Assembly: GCF_963855985.1 (NCBI RefSeq)
Contig: NC_087114.1
Span: 25,001-89,000, forward strand
Direction: 5' to 3'
From: Ostrinia nubilalis
Taxonomy: Eukaryota; Arthropoda; Insecta; Lepidoptera; Crambidae
Length of the DNA stretch: 64,000 nt
A program made the position numbers and the translations under genes. This document shows, in pieces, positions 13,501 to 23,698 of this stretch (positions are counted from its first letter, which is position 1; the number at the start of each line of letters is the position of its first letter). The notes beneath the pieces were generated by a model. That model was not told the origin of the DNA and searched no databases. It saw only the letters and a list, made by a program, of their open reading frames with translations.

Positions 13501-16500
13501 CGGCTATTCGTGTTCGTCTCGGCGAGCCCTATCCGTAGACACCCCGTTTGTAGGGATCCGACGTCAAAAACTTTGTAAATTTGCAAAAACCTATTCTAAA
13601 TTTGACCGAACCGAGGTTACTTGGTGGAGCTCGACAAAACCGAAAATCAACTCAATTTTCTAGAAAATAATAGCGCACCTATAGGTATTGTACATCATTT
13701 TGAGCGCAAATTTTTTGCCGACACGCCAGTACCATTTAGAGACCCCTACAATTTCATTTCGCTAATTTATTAAATTTTTTGTATTTTTAATTTAGACTTA
13801 GAAAATTTCCATAGTAAATTTTATAACTTTGTCATTTTTGGTCCGATTTTCAAAATTTTTTCGCTTTAACAGACTCACCCCTTTCGGTTTAGCATCCCCC
13901 TGACGTCCGATTGACACCGCTCCATACTAAATTCTGCTTTTTTGGTGGTCTTTAGTGTTTTGGGTAACATCTGAGACGGTTTTTGGACGTCATTTTCAAA
14001 ATTTTATAGGGCCACCCCCGACGTTTATCGGCTATTCGTGTTCGTCTCGGCGAGCCCTATCCGTAGACACCCCGTTTGTAGGGATCCGACGTCAAAAACT
14101 TTGTAAATTTGCAAAAACCTATTCTAAATTTGACCGAACCGAGGTTACTTGGTGGAGCTCGACAAAACCGAAAATCAACTCAATTTTCTAGAAAATAATA
14201 GCGCACCTATAGGTATTGTACATCATTTTGAGCGCAAATTTTTTGCCGACACGCCAGTACCATTTAGAGACCCCTACAATTTCATTTCGCTAATTTATTA
14301 AATTTTTTGTATTTTTAATTTAGACTTAGAAAATTTCCATAGTAAATTTTATAACTTTGTCATTTTTGGTCCGATTTTCAAAATTTTTTCGCTTTAACAG
14401 ACTCACCCCTTTCGGTTTAGCATCCCCCTGACGTCCGATTGACACCGCTCCATACTAAATTCTGCTTTTTTGGTGGTCTTTAGTGTTTTGGGTAACATCT
14501 GAGACGGTTTTTGGACGTCATTTTCAAAATTTTATAGGGCCACCCCCGACGTTTATCGGCTATTCGTGTTCGTCTCGGCGAGCCCTATCCGTAGACACCC
14601 CGTTTGTAGGGATCCGACGTCAAAAACTTTGTAAATTTGCAAAAACCTATTCTAAATTTGACCGAACCGAGGTTACTTGGTGGAGCTCGACAAAACCGAA
14701 AATCAACTCAATTTTCTAGAAAATAATAGCGCACCTATAGGTATTGTACATCATTTTGAGCGCAAATTTTTTGCCGACACGCCAGTACCATTTAGAGACC
14801 CCTACAATTTCATTTCGCTAATTTATTAAATTTTTTGTATTTTTAATTTAGACTTAGAAAATTTCCATAGTAAATTTTATAACTTTGTCATTTTTGGTCC
14901 GATTTTCAAAATTTTTTCGCTTTAACAGACTCACCCCTTTCGGTTTAGCATCCCCCTGACGTCCGATTGACACCGCTCCATACTAAATTCTGCTTTTTTG
15001 GTGGTCTTTAGTGTTTTGGGTAACATCTGAGACGGTTTTTGGACGTCATTTTCAAAATTTTATAGGGCCACCCCCGACGTTTATCGGCTATTCGTGTTCG
15101 TCTCGGCGAGCCCTATCCGTAGACACCCCGTTTGTAGGGATCCGACGTCAAAAACTTTGTAAATTTGCAAAAACCTATTCTAAATTTGACCGAACCGAGG
15201 TTACTTGGTGGAGCTCGACAAAACCGAAAATCAACTCAATTTTCTAGAAAATAATAGCGCACCTATAGGTATTGTACATCATTTTGAGCGCAAATTTTTT
15301 GCCGACACGCCAGTACCATTTAGAGACCCCTACAATTTCATTTCGCTAATTTATTAAATTTTTTGTATTTTTAATTTAGACTTAGAAAATTTCCATAGTA
15401 AATTTTATAACTTTGTCATTTTTGGTCCGATTTTCAAAATTTTTTCGCTTTAACAGACTCACCCCTTTCGGTTTAGCATCCCCCTGACGTCCGATTGACA
15501 CCGCTCCATACTAAATTCTGCTTTTTTGGTGGTCTTTAGTGTTTTGGGTAACATCTGAGACGGTTTTTGGACGTCATTTTCAAAATTTTATAGGGCCACC
15601 CCCGACGTTTATCGGCTATTCGTGTTCGTCTCGGCGAGCCCTATCCGTAGACACCCCGTTTGTAGGGATCCGACGTCAAAAACTTTGTAAATTTGCAAAA
15701 ACCTATTCTAAATTTGACCGAACCGAGGTTACTTGGTGGAGCTCGACAAAACCGAAAATCAACTCAATTTTCTAGAAAATAATAGCGCACCTATAGGTAT
15801 TGTACATCATTTTGAGCGCAAATTTTTTGCCGACACGCCAGTACCATTTAGAGACCCCTACAATTTCATTTCGCTAATTTATTAAATTTTTTGTATTTTT
15901 AATTTAGACTTAGAAAATTTCCATAGTAAATTTTATAACTTTGTCATTTTTGGTCCGATTTTCAAAATTTTTTCGCTTTAACAGACTCACCCCTTTCGGT
16001 TTAGCATCCCCCTGACGTCCGATTGACACCGCTCCATACTAAATTCTGCTTTTTTGGTGGTCTTTAGTGTTTTGGGTAACATCTGAGACGGTTTTTGGAC
16101 GTCATTTTCAAAATTTTATAGGGCCACCCCCGACGTTTATCGGCTATTCGTGTTCGTCTCGGCGAGCCCTATCCGTAGACACCCCGTTTGTAGGGATCCG
16201 ACGTCAAAAACTTTGTAAATTTGCAAAAACCTATTCTAAATTTGACCGAACCGAGGTTACTTGGTGGAGCTCGACAAAACCGAAAATCAACTCAATTTTC
16301 TAGAAAATAATAGCGCACCTATAGGTATTGTACATCATTTTGAGCGCAAATTTTTTGCCGACACGCCAGTACCATTTAGAGACCCCTACAATTTCATTTC
16401 GCTAATTTATTAAATTTTTTGTATTTTTAATTTAGACTTAGAAAATTTCCATAGTAAATTTTATAACTTTGTCATTTTTGGTCCGATTTTCAAAATTTTT

Positions 16501-19392
16501 TCGCTTTAACAGACTCACCCCTTTCGGTTTAGCATCCCCCTGACGTCCGATTGACACCGCTCCATACTAAATTCTGCTTTTTTGGTGGTCTTTAGTGTTT
16601 TGGGTAACATCTGAGACGGTTTTTGGACGTCATTTTCAAAATTTTATAGGGCCACCCCCGACGTTTATCGGCTATTCGTGTTCGTCTCGGCGAGCCCTAT
16701 CCGTAGACACCCCGTTTGTAGGGATCCGACGTCAAAAACTTTGTAAATTTGCAAAAACCTATTCTAAATTTGACCGAACCGAGGTTACTTGGTGGAGCTC
16801 GACAAAACCGAAAATCAACTCAATTTTCTAGAAAATAATAGCGCACCTATAGGTATTGTACATCATTTTGAGCGCAAATTTTTTGCCGACACGCCAGTAC
16901 CATTTAGAGACCCCTACAATTTCATTTCGCTAATTTATTAAATTTTTTGTATTTTTAATTTAGACTTAGAAAATTTCCATAGTAAATTTTATAACTTTGT
17001 CATTTTTGGTCCGATTTTCAAAATTTTTTCGCTTTAACAGACTCACCCCTTTCGGTTTAGCATCCCCCTGACGTCCGATTGACACCGCTCCATACTAAAT
17101 TCTGCTTTTTTGGTGGTCTTTAGTGTTTTGGGTAACATCTGAGACGGTTTTTGGACGTCATTTTCAAAATTTTATAGGGCCACCCCCGACGTTTATCGGC
17201 TATTCGTGTTCGTCTCGGCGAGCCCTATCCGTAGACACCCCGTTTGTAGGGATCCGACGTCAAAAACTTTGTAAATTTGCAAAAACCTATTCTAAATTTG
17301 ACCGAACCGAGGTTACTTGGTGGAGCTCGACAAAACCGAAAATCAACTCAATTTTCTAGAAAATAATAGCGCACCTATAGGTATTGTACATCATTTTGAG
17401 CGCAAATTTTTTGCCGACACGCCAGTACCATTTAGAGACCCCTACAATTTCATTTCGCTAATTTATTAAATTTTTTGTATTTTTAATTTAGACTTAGAAA
17501 ATTTCCATAGTAAATTTTATAACTTTGTCATTTTTGGTCCGATTTTCAAAATTTTTTCGCTTTAACAGACTCACCCCTTTCGGTTTAGCATCCCCCTGAC
17601 GTCCGATTGACACCGCTCCATACTAAATTCTGCTTTTTTGGTGGTCTTTAGTGTTTTGGGTAACATCTGAGACGGTTTTTGGACGTCATTTTCAAAATTT
17701 TATAGGGCCACCCCCGACGTTTATCGGCTATTCGTGTTCGTCTCGGCGAGCCCTATCCGTAGACACCCCGTTTGTAGGGATCCGACGTCAAAAACTTTGT
17801 AAATTTGCAAAAACCTATTCTAAATTTGACCGAACCGAGGTTACTTGGTGGAGCTCGACAAAACCGAAAATCAACTCAATTTTCTAGAAAATAATAGCGC
17901 ACCTATAGGTATTGTACATCATTTTGAGCGCAAATTTTTTGCCGACACGCCAGTACCATTTAGAGACCCCTACAATTTCATTTCGCTAATTTATTAAATT
18001 TTTTGTATTTTTAATTTAGACTTAGAAAATTTCCATAGTAAATTTTATAACTTTGTCATTTTTGGTCCGATTTTCAAAATTTTTTCGCTTTAACAGACTC
18101 ACCCCTTTCGGTTTAGCATCCCCCTGACGTCCGATTGACACCGCTCCATACTAAATTCTGCTTTTTTGGTGGTCTTTAGTGTTTTGGGTAACATCTGAGA
18201 CGGTTTTTGGACGTCATTTTCAAAATTTTATAGGGCCACCCCCGACGTTTATCGGCTATTCGTGTTCGTCTCGGCGAGCCCTATCCGTAGACACCCCGTT
18301 TGTAGGGATCCGACGTCAAAAACTTTGTAAATTTGCAAAAACCTATTCTAAATTTGACCGAACCGAGGTTACTTGGTGGAGCTCGACAAAACCGAAAATC
18401 AACTCAATTTTCTAGAAAATAATAGCGCACCTATAGGTATTGTACATCATTTTGAGCGCAAATTTTTTGCCGACACGCCAGTACCATTTAGAGACCCCTA
18501 CAATTTCATTTCGCTAATTTATTAAATTTTTTGTATTTTTAATTTAGACTTAGAAAATTTCCATAGTAAATTTTATAACTTTGTCATTTTTGGTCCGATT
18601 TTCAAAATTTTTTCGCTTTAACAGACTCACCCCTTTCGGTTTAGCATCCCCCTGACGTCCGATTGACACCGCTCCATACTAAATTCTGCTTTTTTGGTGG
18701 TCTTTAGTGTTTTGGGTAACATCTGAGACGGTTTTTGGACGTCATTTTCAAAATTTTATAGGGCCACCCCCGACGTTTATCGGCTATTCGTGTTCGTCTC
18801 GGCGAGCCCTATCCGTAGACACCCCGTTTGTAGGGATCCGACGTCAAAAACTTTGTAAATTTGCAAAAACCTATTCTAAATTTGACCGAACCGAGGTTAC
18901 TTGGTGGAGCTCGACAAAACCGAAAATCAACTCAATTTTCTAGAAAATAATAGCGCACCTATAGGTATTGTACATCATTTTGAGCGCAAATTTTTTGCCG
19001 ACACGCCAGTACCATTTAGAGACCCCTACAATTTCATTTCGCTAATTTATTAAATTTTTTGTATTTTTAATTTAGACTTAGAAAATTTCCATAGTAAATT
19101 TTATAACTTTGTCATTTTTGGTCCGATTTTCAAAATTTTTTCGCTTTAACAGACTCACCCCTTTCGGTTTAGCATCCCCCTGACGTCCGATTGACACCGC
19201 TCCATACTAAATTCTGCTTTTTTGGTGGTCTTTAGTGTTTTGGGTAACATCTGAGACGGTTTTTGGACGTCATTTTCAAAATTTTATAGGGCCACCCCCG
19301 ACGTTTATCGGCTATTCGTGTTCGTCTCGGCGAGCCCTATCCGTAGACACCCCGTTTGTAGGGATCCGACGTCAAAAACTTTAAAAATTTGC
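1504..19392 (+). repeat. 528-bp tandem monomer array A (33 full units plus a 465-bp partial unit)
   Basis: The unit start caactcaattttctag recurs every 528 bp from 1504 to 18928. By inspection all full units look identical. The array starts in the same unit phase as every other copy of the family, directly after CCTAACC, and its last unit stops at unit position 465, where a C-rich block begins. E4 and E7 carry only this one 465-bp partial unit. The layout is like the tandem 5' monomers of mouse L1, which act as promoters, so each unit may carry a promoter (inference). Each unit holds a 78-codon open frame with a GTG start; it is not kept in the related array B and is not called as a gene. Confidence 0.9.
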
Positions 19393-19406
19393 CCGCCCAC
19401 CCACCC
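19392..19406 (-). other. Perfect G-quadruplex motif on the minus strand at the monomer/leader boundary of E2
   Basis: The + strand reads CCCGCCCACCCACCC, so the minus strand is GGGTGGGTGGGCGGG: four G3 tracts with 1-nt loops, a class known to fold very stably. It sits exactly where the monomer ends and the element-specific leader begins, and an equivalent motif occurs at the same place in E4, E6 and E7. Confidence 0.75.
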
Positions 19407-19865
19407 TTTTGTGTCTAGGGAGGTAGACTTTTTCGTTGGGGCCAAAATTTTTATTTCGCGGATCGACCGGTTTCGAGTGGTATTGTTGGTTAGTGACACT
19501 TTGAAGGCAAATAGAGTTTAGTTTTAAGTATTTTTAGGTAAAATTGGACCAGTTAACTAATTTAACTGCGACATTAAATTATATTTGACCGCTTTTGGAG
19601 GCGACGCTGCTGCTACCGGTACCTGCAAAAGAAAAGACACATATTTATATAATAGATATACACACATCTGACTTACCGGGAGCCACAGCATCCGCCACCC
19701 GGACCGACGAGTACCTGAAAAGGGAAATAAGACTGTTTTTATTTTTACATTTTATACAATTTTATTTATACAACTTATACAAACTTTTATTTTTATTTTT
19801 AACGCGGTCATACGGACTTTTGATTATATCATACCACACTTTAGGCGACGCGCACCTCTGGCGAC
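19407..19865 (+). promoter_or_regulatory. E2 5' leader between monomers and Gag ORF
   Basis: About 460 bp without a supported gene on the + strand. It is T-rich in its second half (19730-19805), carries the antisense splice signals annotated separately, and ends with a block (gcggtcatacggact ... ttaggcgacgcgcacctc) shared by all four gag-only copies just before the Gag start codon. Confidence 0.6.
19623..19855 (-). promoter_or_regulatory. Antisense splice signals in E2 leader: donor, acceptor, 38-nt exon, donor, 54-nt intron, acceptor
   Basis: On the minus strand: donor GAG|GTGCGC (exon ends at 19856), acceptor CCCTTTTCAG|GTACTC (exon starts at 19714), donor CCCG|GTAAGT (exon ends at 19677), acceptor CTTTTCTTTTGCAG|GTACC (next exon starts at 19622). 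Predicted introns are 19715-19855 (141 nt) and 19623-19676 (54 nt). Both acceptors have clean polypyrimidine tracts. The same signals occur at the same places in E4, E6 and E7 although the intron sequences differ. This predicts a spliced antisense RNA; no transcript evidence is available. Confidence 0.55.
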
Positions 19866-21293
19866 ATGTTCGGTTTTAGGACTCCGGCGAAGAAGCCCAC
19901 CGACGAGGTCCAGCAGAGGTCTCCTGAGTCTCCACCTATCAGGAGGGCAGGGAGGGTGAGACGCAGCGTCGGCGAGTGGGAGACAGGGAAAGCTGGGCTT
20001 TCTTCTGGCTCCGACTCAACCCCGCCGCAGGCCGAGCCCCCGAAGGCCCCCAAGAAACCCGCGCCAGTGCGCCGGGCTTCCGTGGAGGCAGCGTCGGCGA
20101 GCTCACCCAAGCTGCCCGCCACTGCAACTAAGGAAAGAACAGCCGAAGCCAGAGCCTGCCTGCAGAAGGCTAAGATGTCTCTTGGCACAGCAAGAAACCT
20201 GCGCGGTGACATCAAGACCGACGTCACGCAGGCTCTGGATCGGCTGTATCAGCTGGTAAAAGAGGCAGAGATGGAAAGGAAGGGGAAGGCTCCGGCGAAG
20301 AAGGTGGCCGAGCCTGAACCTGTTAAAGAGAAGGAAGCGGATAGGGAGAAGGAAAGAGTAGAAGAGGAAGACATACTAGCTGAGATCAGAGAGAACAGGA
20401 GACTGCTGCTGTTAAATAGTAAGAAATTGGACGATATTAAGGAGGAGACGGAGAAGCAGAAGACTAACAATAGCGCGTTGACTACCTATGCCAGCGTCGC
20501 GGCGTCCGTGCCCGGACAGCAGCGCCTGCCTGTTAGGTCGGCCCTGCACTCCATCGTGGTCACGTCTAAGGACGCGATGGAGACAGGGGAGGAGGTGCTG
20601 CGGAAGGTCAGGGACGCCGTCAACGCCAAGGAGGGATGGGTAAAGGTTGATCGGATAAGGAAGGCAAAGGACCAGAAGATAATCATGGGGTGTAGCTCGG
20701 AGGAGGAAAGGAGAAAGGTGAAGGCAAGAATTGAAGACGGGGGCCTCCTAGTCGCGGAGGACATGAAAAATAAAGACCCGCTCCTAGTCCTGAAGGACGT
20801 CTTGTTGCTCAACAGCGACGAGGACGTCCTGAAGGCTCTGAGAAATCAGAACAGGGGCATTTTTCATGAACTCCGCGAAGGGGAGGACCGCGTCCAAGTA
20901 AGATATACCAAGAAGGCCAGAAACCCCCACACACGACACATAGTTGTGAGCGTATCGCCGGCAATCTGGCAGAGAGCGACTGAGGCGGGAACCGTGCACA
21001 TCGACTTGCAGCACATCCGAGTGGCCGACCAGTCACCGCTGGTGCAGTGCACCAAGTGTCTGGGTTACGGCCACAGCAAGCGATTCTGCGCGGAGCCCGC
21101 GGATGTCTGCAGCCACTGTGGAGGGCCACACCTGAGCACCGACTGCGCCGAGAAGCTCGCTGGCGGGGCACCTTCGTGCCGGAACTGTCAGCGAGCCAAA
21201 GCGGAGCACGTCCAACACAACGCATTCAGCAATGACTGCCCAGTGCGCAGGCGGTGGGATGCGTTGGCCAGATCCACAGTGGCGTACTGCTAA
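19866..21293 (+). CDS. Gag-like ORF1 protein of E2, 475 aa, three CCHC zinc knuckles
   Basis: A nucleic-acid-binding Gag of a non-LTR retrotransposon (R1-clade type), expected to coat element RNA. The N-terminal ~90 residues are basic and rich in Pro/Ser. A conserved helical block ARACLQKAKMSLGTARNLRGDI follows at 96-115, then a charged, probably coiled-coil stretch (~130-200), a conserved core (TYASVAAS, 207-214, to ~390), and three knuckles: C395-C398-H403-C408, C415-C418-H422-C427 and C438-C441-H448 or H451-C458. The start is the ATG at 19866, after a leader shared by all copies. The stop TAA is at 21291-21293. No ORF2 follows. The +1 frame stays open for about 98 codons past the stop, as in the other three copies. 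Intactness of all four copies suggests Gag is under selection. Confidence 0.92.
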   Translation: MFGFRTPAKKPTDEVQQRSPESPPIRRAGRVRRSVGEWETGKAGLSSGSDSTPPQAEPPKAPKKPAPVRRASVEAASASSPKLPATATKERTAEARACLQKAKMSLGTARNLRGDIKTDVTQALDRLYQLVKEAEMERKGKAPAKKVAEPEPVKEKEADREKERVEEEDILAEIRENRRLLLLNSKKLDDIKEETEKQKTNNSALTTYASVAASVPGQQRLPVRSALHSIVVTSKDAMETGEEVLRKVRDAVNAKEGWVKVDRIRKAKDQKIIMGCSSEEERRKVKARIEDGGLLVAEDMKNKDPLLVLKDVLLLNSDEDVLKALRNQNRGIFHELREGEDRVQVRYTKKARNPHTRHIVVSVSPAIWQRATEAGTVHIDLQHIRVADQSPLVQCTKCLGYGHSKRFCAEPADVCSHCGGPHLSTDCAEKLAGGAPSCRNCQRAKAEHVQHNAFSNDCPVRRRWDALARSTVAYC

Positions 21294-21976
21294 GGTTGCC
21301 CCGGGCGATAACTCCATCCAGCTCACAACTTACCTGGTCGCCAACTGCCTCGATCGTCGCTGCAACTCTGTAAAAGGAAAACACAATATTAAATTGAAAA
21401 GTTGGTTAATTGGAAAAATTCAAAATTTCTACTACACATTTTTGGCATATAAATTAAAATTCGGAAAAGAAACTGTAGTAAATTCAAAATTTTCTAAATA
21501 TAATCAAATAGAAGATAATTTCATGAGAAAATTAGAACTATTTGGAATGAAAGCTCACTCTGAACACTACAGCATAAAGGCGCACACATAAAAACAATAA
21601 TAACACCAATGTTACCTAGGTAATATGAGATTACTCTAGAAAAAACATTAATGAAAAGTGTACAGATGGGCAAATTTTTAGAAAAGAAATATGGAAAACA
21701 AATGAAAGAAAAAACCTGCTAACTTGACCTATAAATTAAAATAATACTTAAAATGTGACGTTAAAAGAAGTCCTGAAACCAATCATTATAAATCAAATCA
21801 AATGAGTAAGAAACAGAAAAACAGAAAACCTATTGGCATATTTTAAATACAACGGAAATAAACACTGGTAAAAAATCAAAACTAAAACTTTTAAAAACAC
21901 ACCAGCCAAAAAATTAAAACCTAAAAATAGAAAAGGCTCTGATATGAAATCGTCAGAGGTGCATAGAAACAAACTC
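21294..21976 (+). other. E2 3' UTR
   Basis: AT-rich and A-rich on the + strand, with no RT remnants. It begins with a GC block (ggttgcc..gggcgata) shared by all copies and resembles the E7 3' UTR much more than those of E4 and E6. Landmarks common to all copies are agcataaaggcgcacac (about 21571-21587) and the terminal hairpin. The first ~300 bp are open in the +1 frame relative to Gag. Confidence 0.7.
21937..21958 (+). other. Conserved 3' terminal hairpin of E2
   Basis: CTCTGA (21937-21942) pairs with TCAGAG (21953-21958), loop tatgaaatcg, about 20 nt before poly(A). The block is conserved in all four gag-only copies although their 3' UTRs otherwise fall into two diverged types. Likely the reverse-transcriptase recognition element (inference). 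Confidence 0.7.
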
Positions 21977-21997
21977 AAAAAAAAAAAAAAAAAAAAA

Positions 21998-22182
21998 CCT
22001 AACCTAACCTAACCTAACCTAACCTAACCTAACCTAACCTAACCTAACCTAACCTAACCTAACCTAACCTAACCTAACCTAACCTAACCTAACCTAACCT
22101 AACCTAACCTAACCTAACCTAACCTAACCTAACCTAACCTAACCTAACCTAACCTAACCTAACCTAACCTAACCTAACCTAA
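21998..22182. repeat. Telomeric array T2, (CCTAA)37
   Basis: 185 bp of perfect CCTAA units between the E2 poly(A) tail and the 5' end of E3. Confidence 0.98.
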
Positions 22183-22250
22183 CCAACCAGTCGCCCCGTG
22201 GAGCTCGACGGAGTCGCGCGCGTCCATCGCTCCGCCGTGCCCTCGCGCCC

Positions 22251-22540
22251 GAGCCGCGGCCGGCCCTCGCGCCTAACCCTCGCGCCAAGTACCGAGCCCT
22301 CGCGCCAGCCCCTCGCGCCCGGCCCTCGCGCCCGGCCCTCGCGCCAGGTACCGAGCCCTCGCGCCAGCCCCTCGCGCCCGGCCCTCGCGCCAGGTACCGA
22401 GCCCTCGCGCCAAGCCTTCGCGCCGTGCCCTCGCGCCTAGGTACCGAGCCCTCGCGCCAGCCCCTCGCGCCCGGCCCTCGCGCCAGGTACCGAGCCCTCG
22501 CGCCAGCCCCTCGCGCCTTGCCTTCGCGCCCGACCCTTGC
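22251..22540 (+). repeat. GC-rich minisatellite block 1 in E3 leader
   Basis: Dense tandem copies of CCCTCGCGCC with short variable spacers (aa, cgg, agcc, aggtaccgag), organised into higher-order units marked by ggtaccgagccctcgcgcc. Extremely CpG-rich. Proline/arginine-rich open frames on both strands are by-products of the repeat. Confidence 0.8.
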
Positions 22541-22559
22541 GCCTGGCCCCGGCCGCGGC

Positions 22560-22835
22560 GGCCGCCCGTCTCCTGTCTCCGCCCCCCCCTCCCAACCTTC
22601 CCCCCCCCCTCCCCCCGCCCCTCCCCCCTCCAACTTTTTTCTCCTCGCCATTGGCCGTCCCACGAAACTTGCCCCCCCCCCCCCCCCCTCAAATTTTTTG
22701 CCCCCCCCCCCCAAATTTTTTCTCCCCGCCAATAGCCGCCCCACGAAACTTGCCCCCCCCCCCCCCCACCCCCCGCACCCCCCCTCCAAAACACCCCCCC
22801 CCCCCCTCCCCCCCCACCTCACCCCCCCTCTAGCC
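22560..22835 (+). repeat. Poly-C tract region with an internal duplication in E3 leader
   Basis: Several C runs of 9 to about 18 bases. A segment around cacgaaacttgcccc (about 22650-22700) is repeated at about 22725-22780 with a shared preceding ccgcca/ccattggccg-type block. The minus strand is therefore G-run rich and prone to quadruplex formation, and the region is prone to slippage and sequencing error. Confidence 0.7.
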
Positions 22836-22859
22836 CACTCCTCTAGCCCACCTAAGTAC

Positions 22860-23395
22860 CTAGCCCTCGCGCCAACCCTTCGCGCCTGCCCCTCGCGCCC
22901 GACCCGCGGCCCTCGCGCCTGAGTACCTAGCCCTCGCGCCAAGCCTTCGCGCCCGCCCCTCGCGCCCGGTCCGCGGCCCTCGCGCCTAGGTACCTAGCCC
23001 TCGCGCCAAGCCTTCGCGCCCGGGCGTGACTTGGGTTATCACCTGATACCGGTGGGCGACCCTCGGCTGGCCCTCGCGCCTGCCCCTCGCGCCTTGCCCT
23101 CGCGCCTGCCCCTCGCGCCCGACCCTCGGGCCTGGCCCTCGCGCCAAGCCCTCGCGCCAACCCCTCGCGCCACCCCTCGCGCCACCCCTCGCGCCTGCCC
23201 CTCGCGCCCGGCCCTCGCGCCGTGCCCTCGCGCCAAGCCCTCGCGCCAACCCCTCGCGCCACCCCTCGCGCCAACCCTTCGCGCCTGCCCCTCGCGCCCG
23301 GCCCTCGCGCCGTGCCCTCGCGCCAAGCCCTCGCGCCAACCCCTCGCGCCAACCCTTCGCGCCTGCCCCTCGCGCCCGGCTATCACCAAGTGCCG
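22860..23395 (+). repeat. GC-rich minisatellite block 2 in E3 leader
   Basis: A second run of CCCTCGCGCC-type units. It is interrupted near 23020-23070 by a diverged copy of the ggttatcacc..ccggtg unit that is tandemly repeated further downstream. It contains a 12-bp palindrome CTAGGTACCTAG at 22986-22997. Confidence 0.75.
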
Positions 23396-23545
23396 GTGTA
23401 ACACACATCGACGACCGTGCGGTCCTCGCGCCCGACCCTCGCGCCCGGTTATCACCAAGTGCCGGTTGAGCTCACATCGACGACAGTGCGGTCCTCGCGC
23501 CCGACTCTCGCGACCGGTTATCACCAAGTACCGGTGGAACATCGG
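23379..23545 (+). repeat. Three ~68-bp direct repeats before E3 ORF1
   Basis: Units start at 23379, 23447 and 23516 with ggytatcaccaagtrccgg, followed in the first two by a cacatcgacgac.gtgcggtcctcgcgccc segment. Within each, CACC and GGTG can pair as a small stem. A diverged fourth copy lies at 23034. The position just upstream of ORF1 suggests a promoter or leader structure, but nothing in the sequence proves it. Confidence 0.65.
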
Positions 23546-23698
23546 ACTGTCTGGGGACACTGGGTTGCGACTTTCAACTGAGTGGTGAAACACTGTGTGG
23601 TGAAGTGAAACTTTTGTGCCAACCTCTGGATTGCAGTGTTTTTCTGGACTGCAGTGCACACCCTGGACTTTTGGACTGACGGACAGTAAGTGATCAAG

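Larger units (their letters stand above)
1502..21997 (+). mobile_element. E2: gag-only telomeric retrotransposon with a giant 5' monomer array
   Basis: The order is telomere repeat, about 33.9 tandem 528-bp monomers (1504-19392), a ~470-bp leader, one ORF (19866-21293, Gag), an AT-rich 3' UTR, a conserved hairpin (21937-21958) and a 21-A tail (21977-21997) abutting CCTAA. No reverse transcriptase, endonuclease or RNase H reading frame is present on either strand. It is one of four such copies here (with E4, E6, E7). Leader and 3' UTR group E2 with E7. The arrangement resembles Drosophila HeT-A, whose RT is supplied in trans; that comparison is inference. Confidence 0.85.

Noticed and set aside
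1811..18943. A 78-codon open frame repeated 33 times in array A
   Set aside because: It starts with GTG, is a by-product of identical monomers, and is not open in the diverged monomers of array B.
22169..23659. Long Pro-, Ala- and Arg-rich frames on both strands of the E3 leader
   Set aside because: They are translations of the CCCTCGCGCC minisatellite, open in several frames at once, with no domain.
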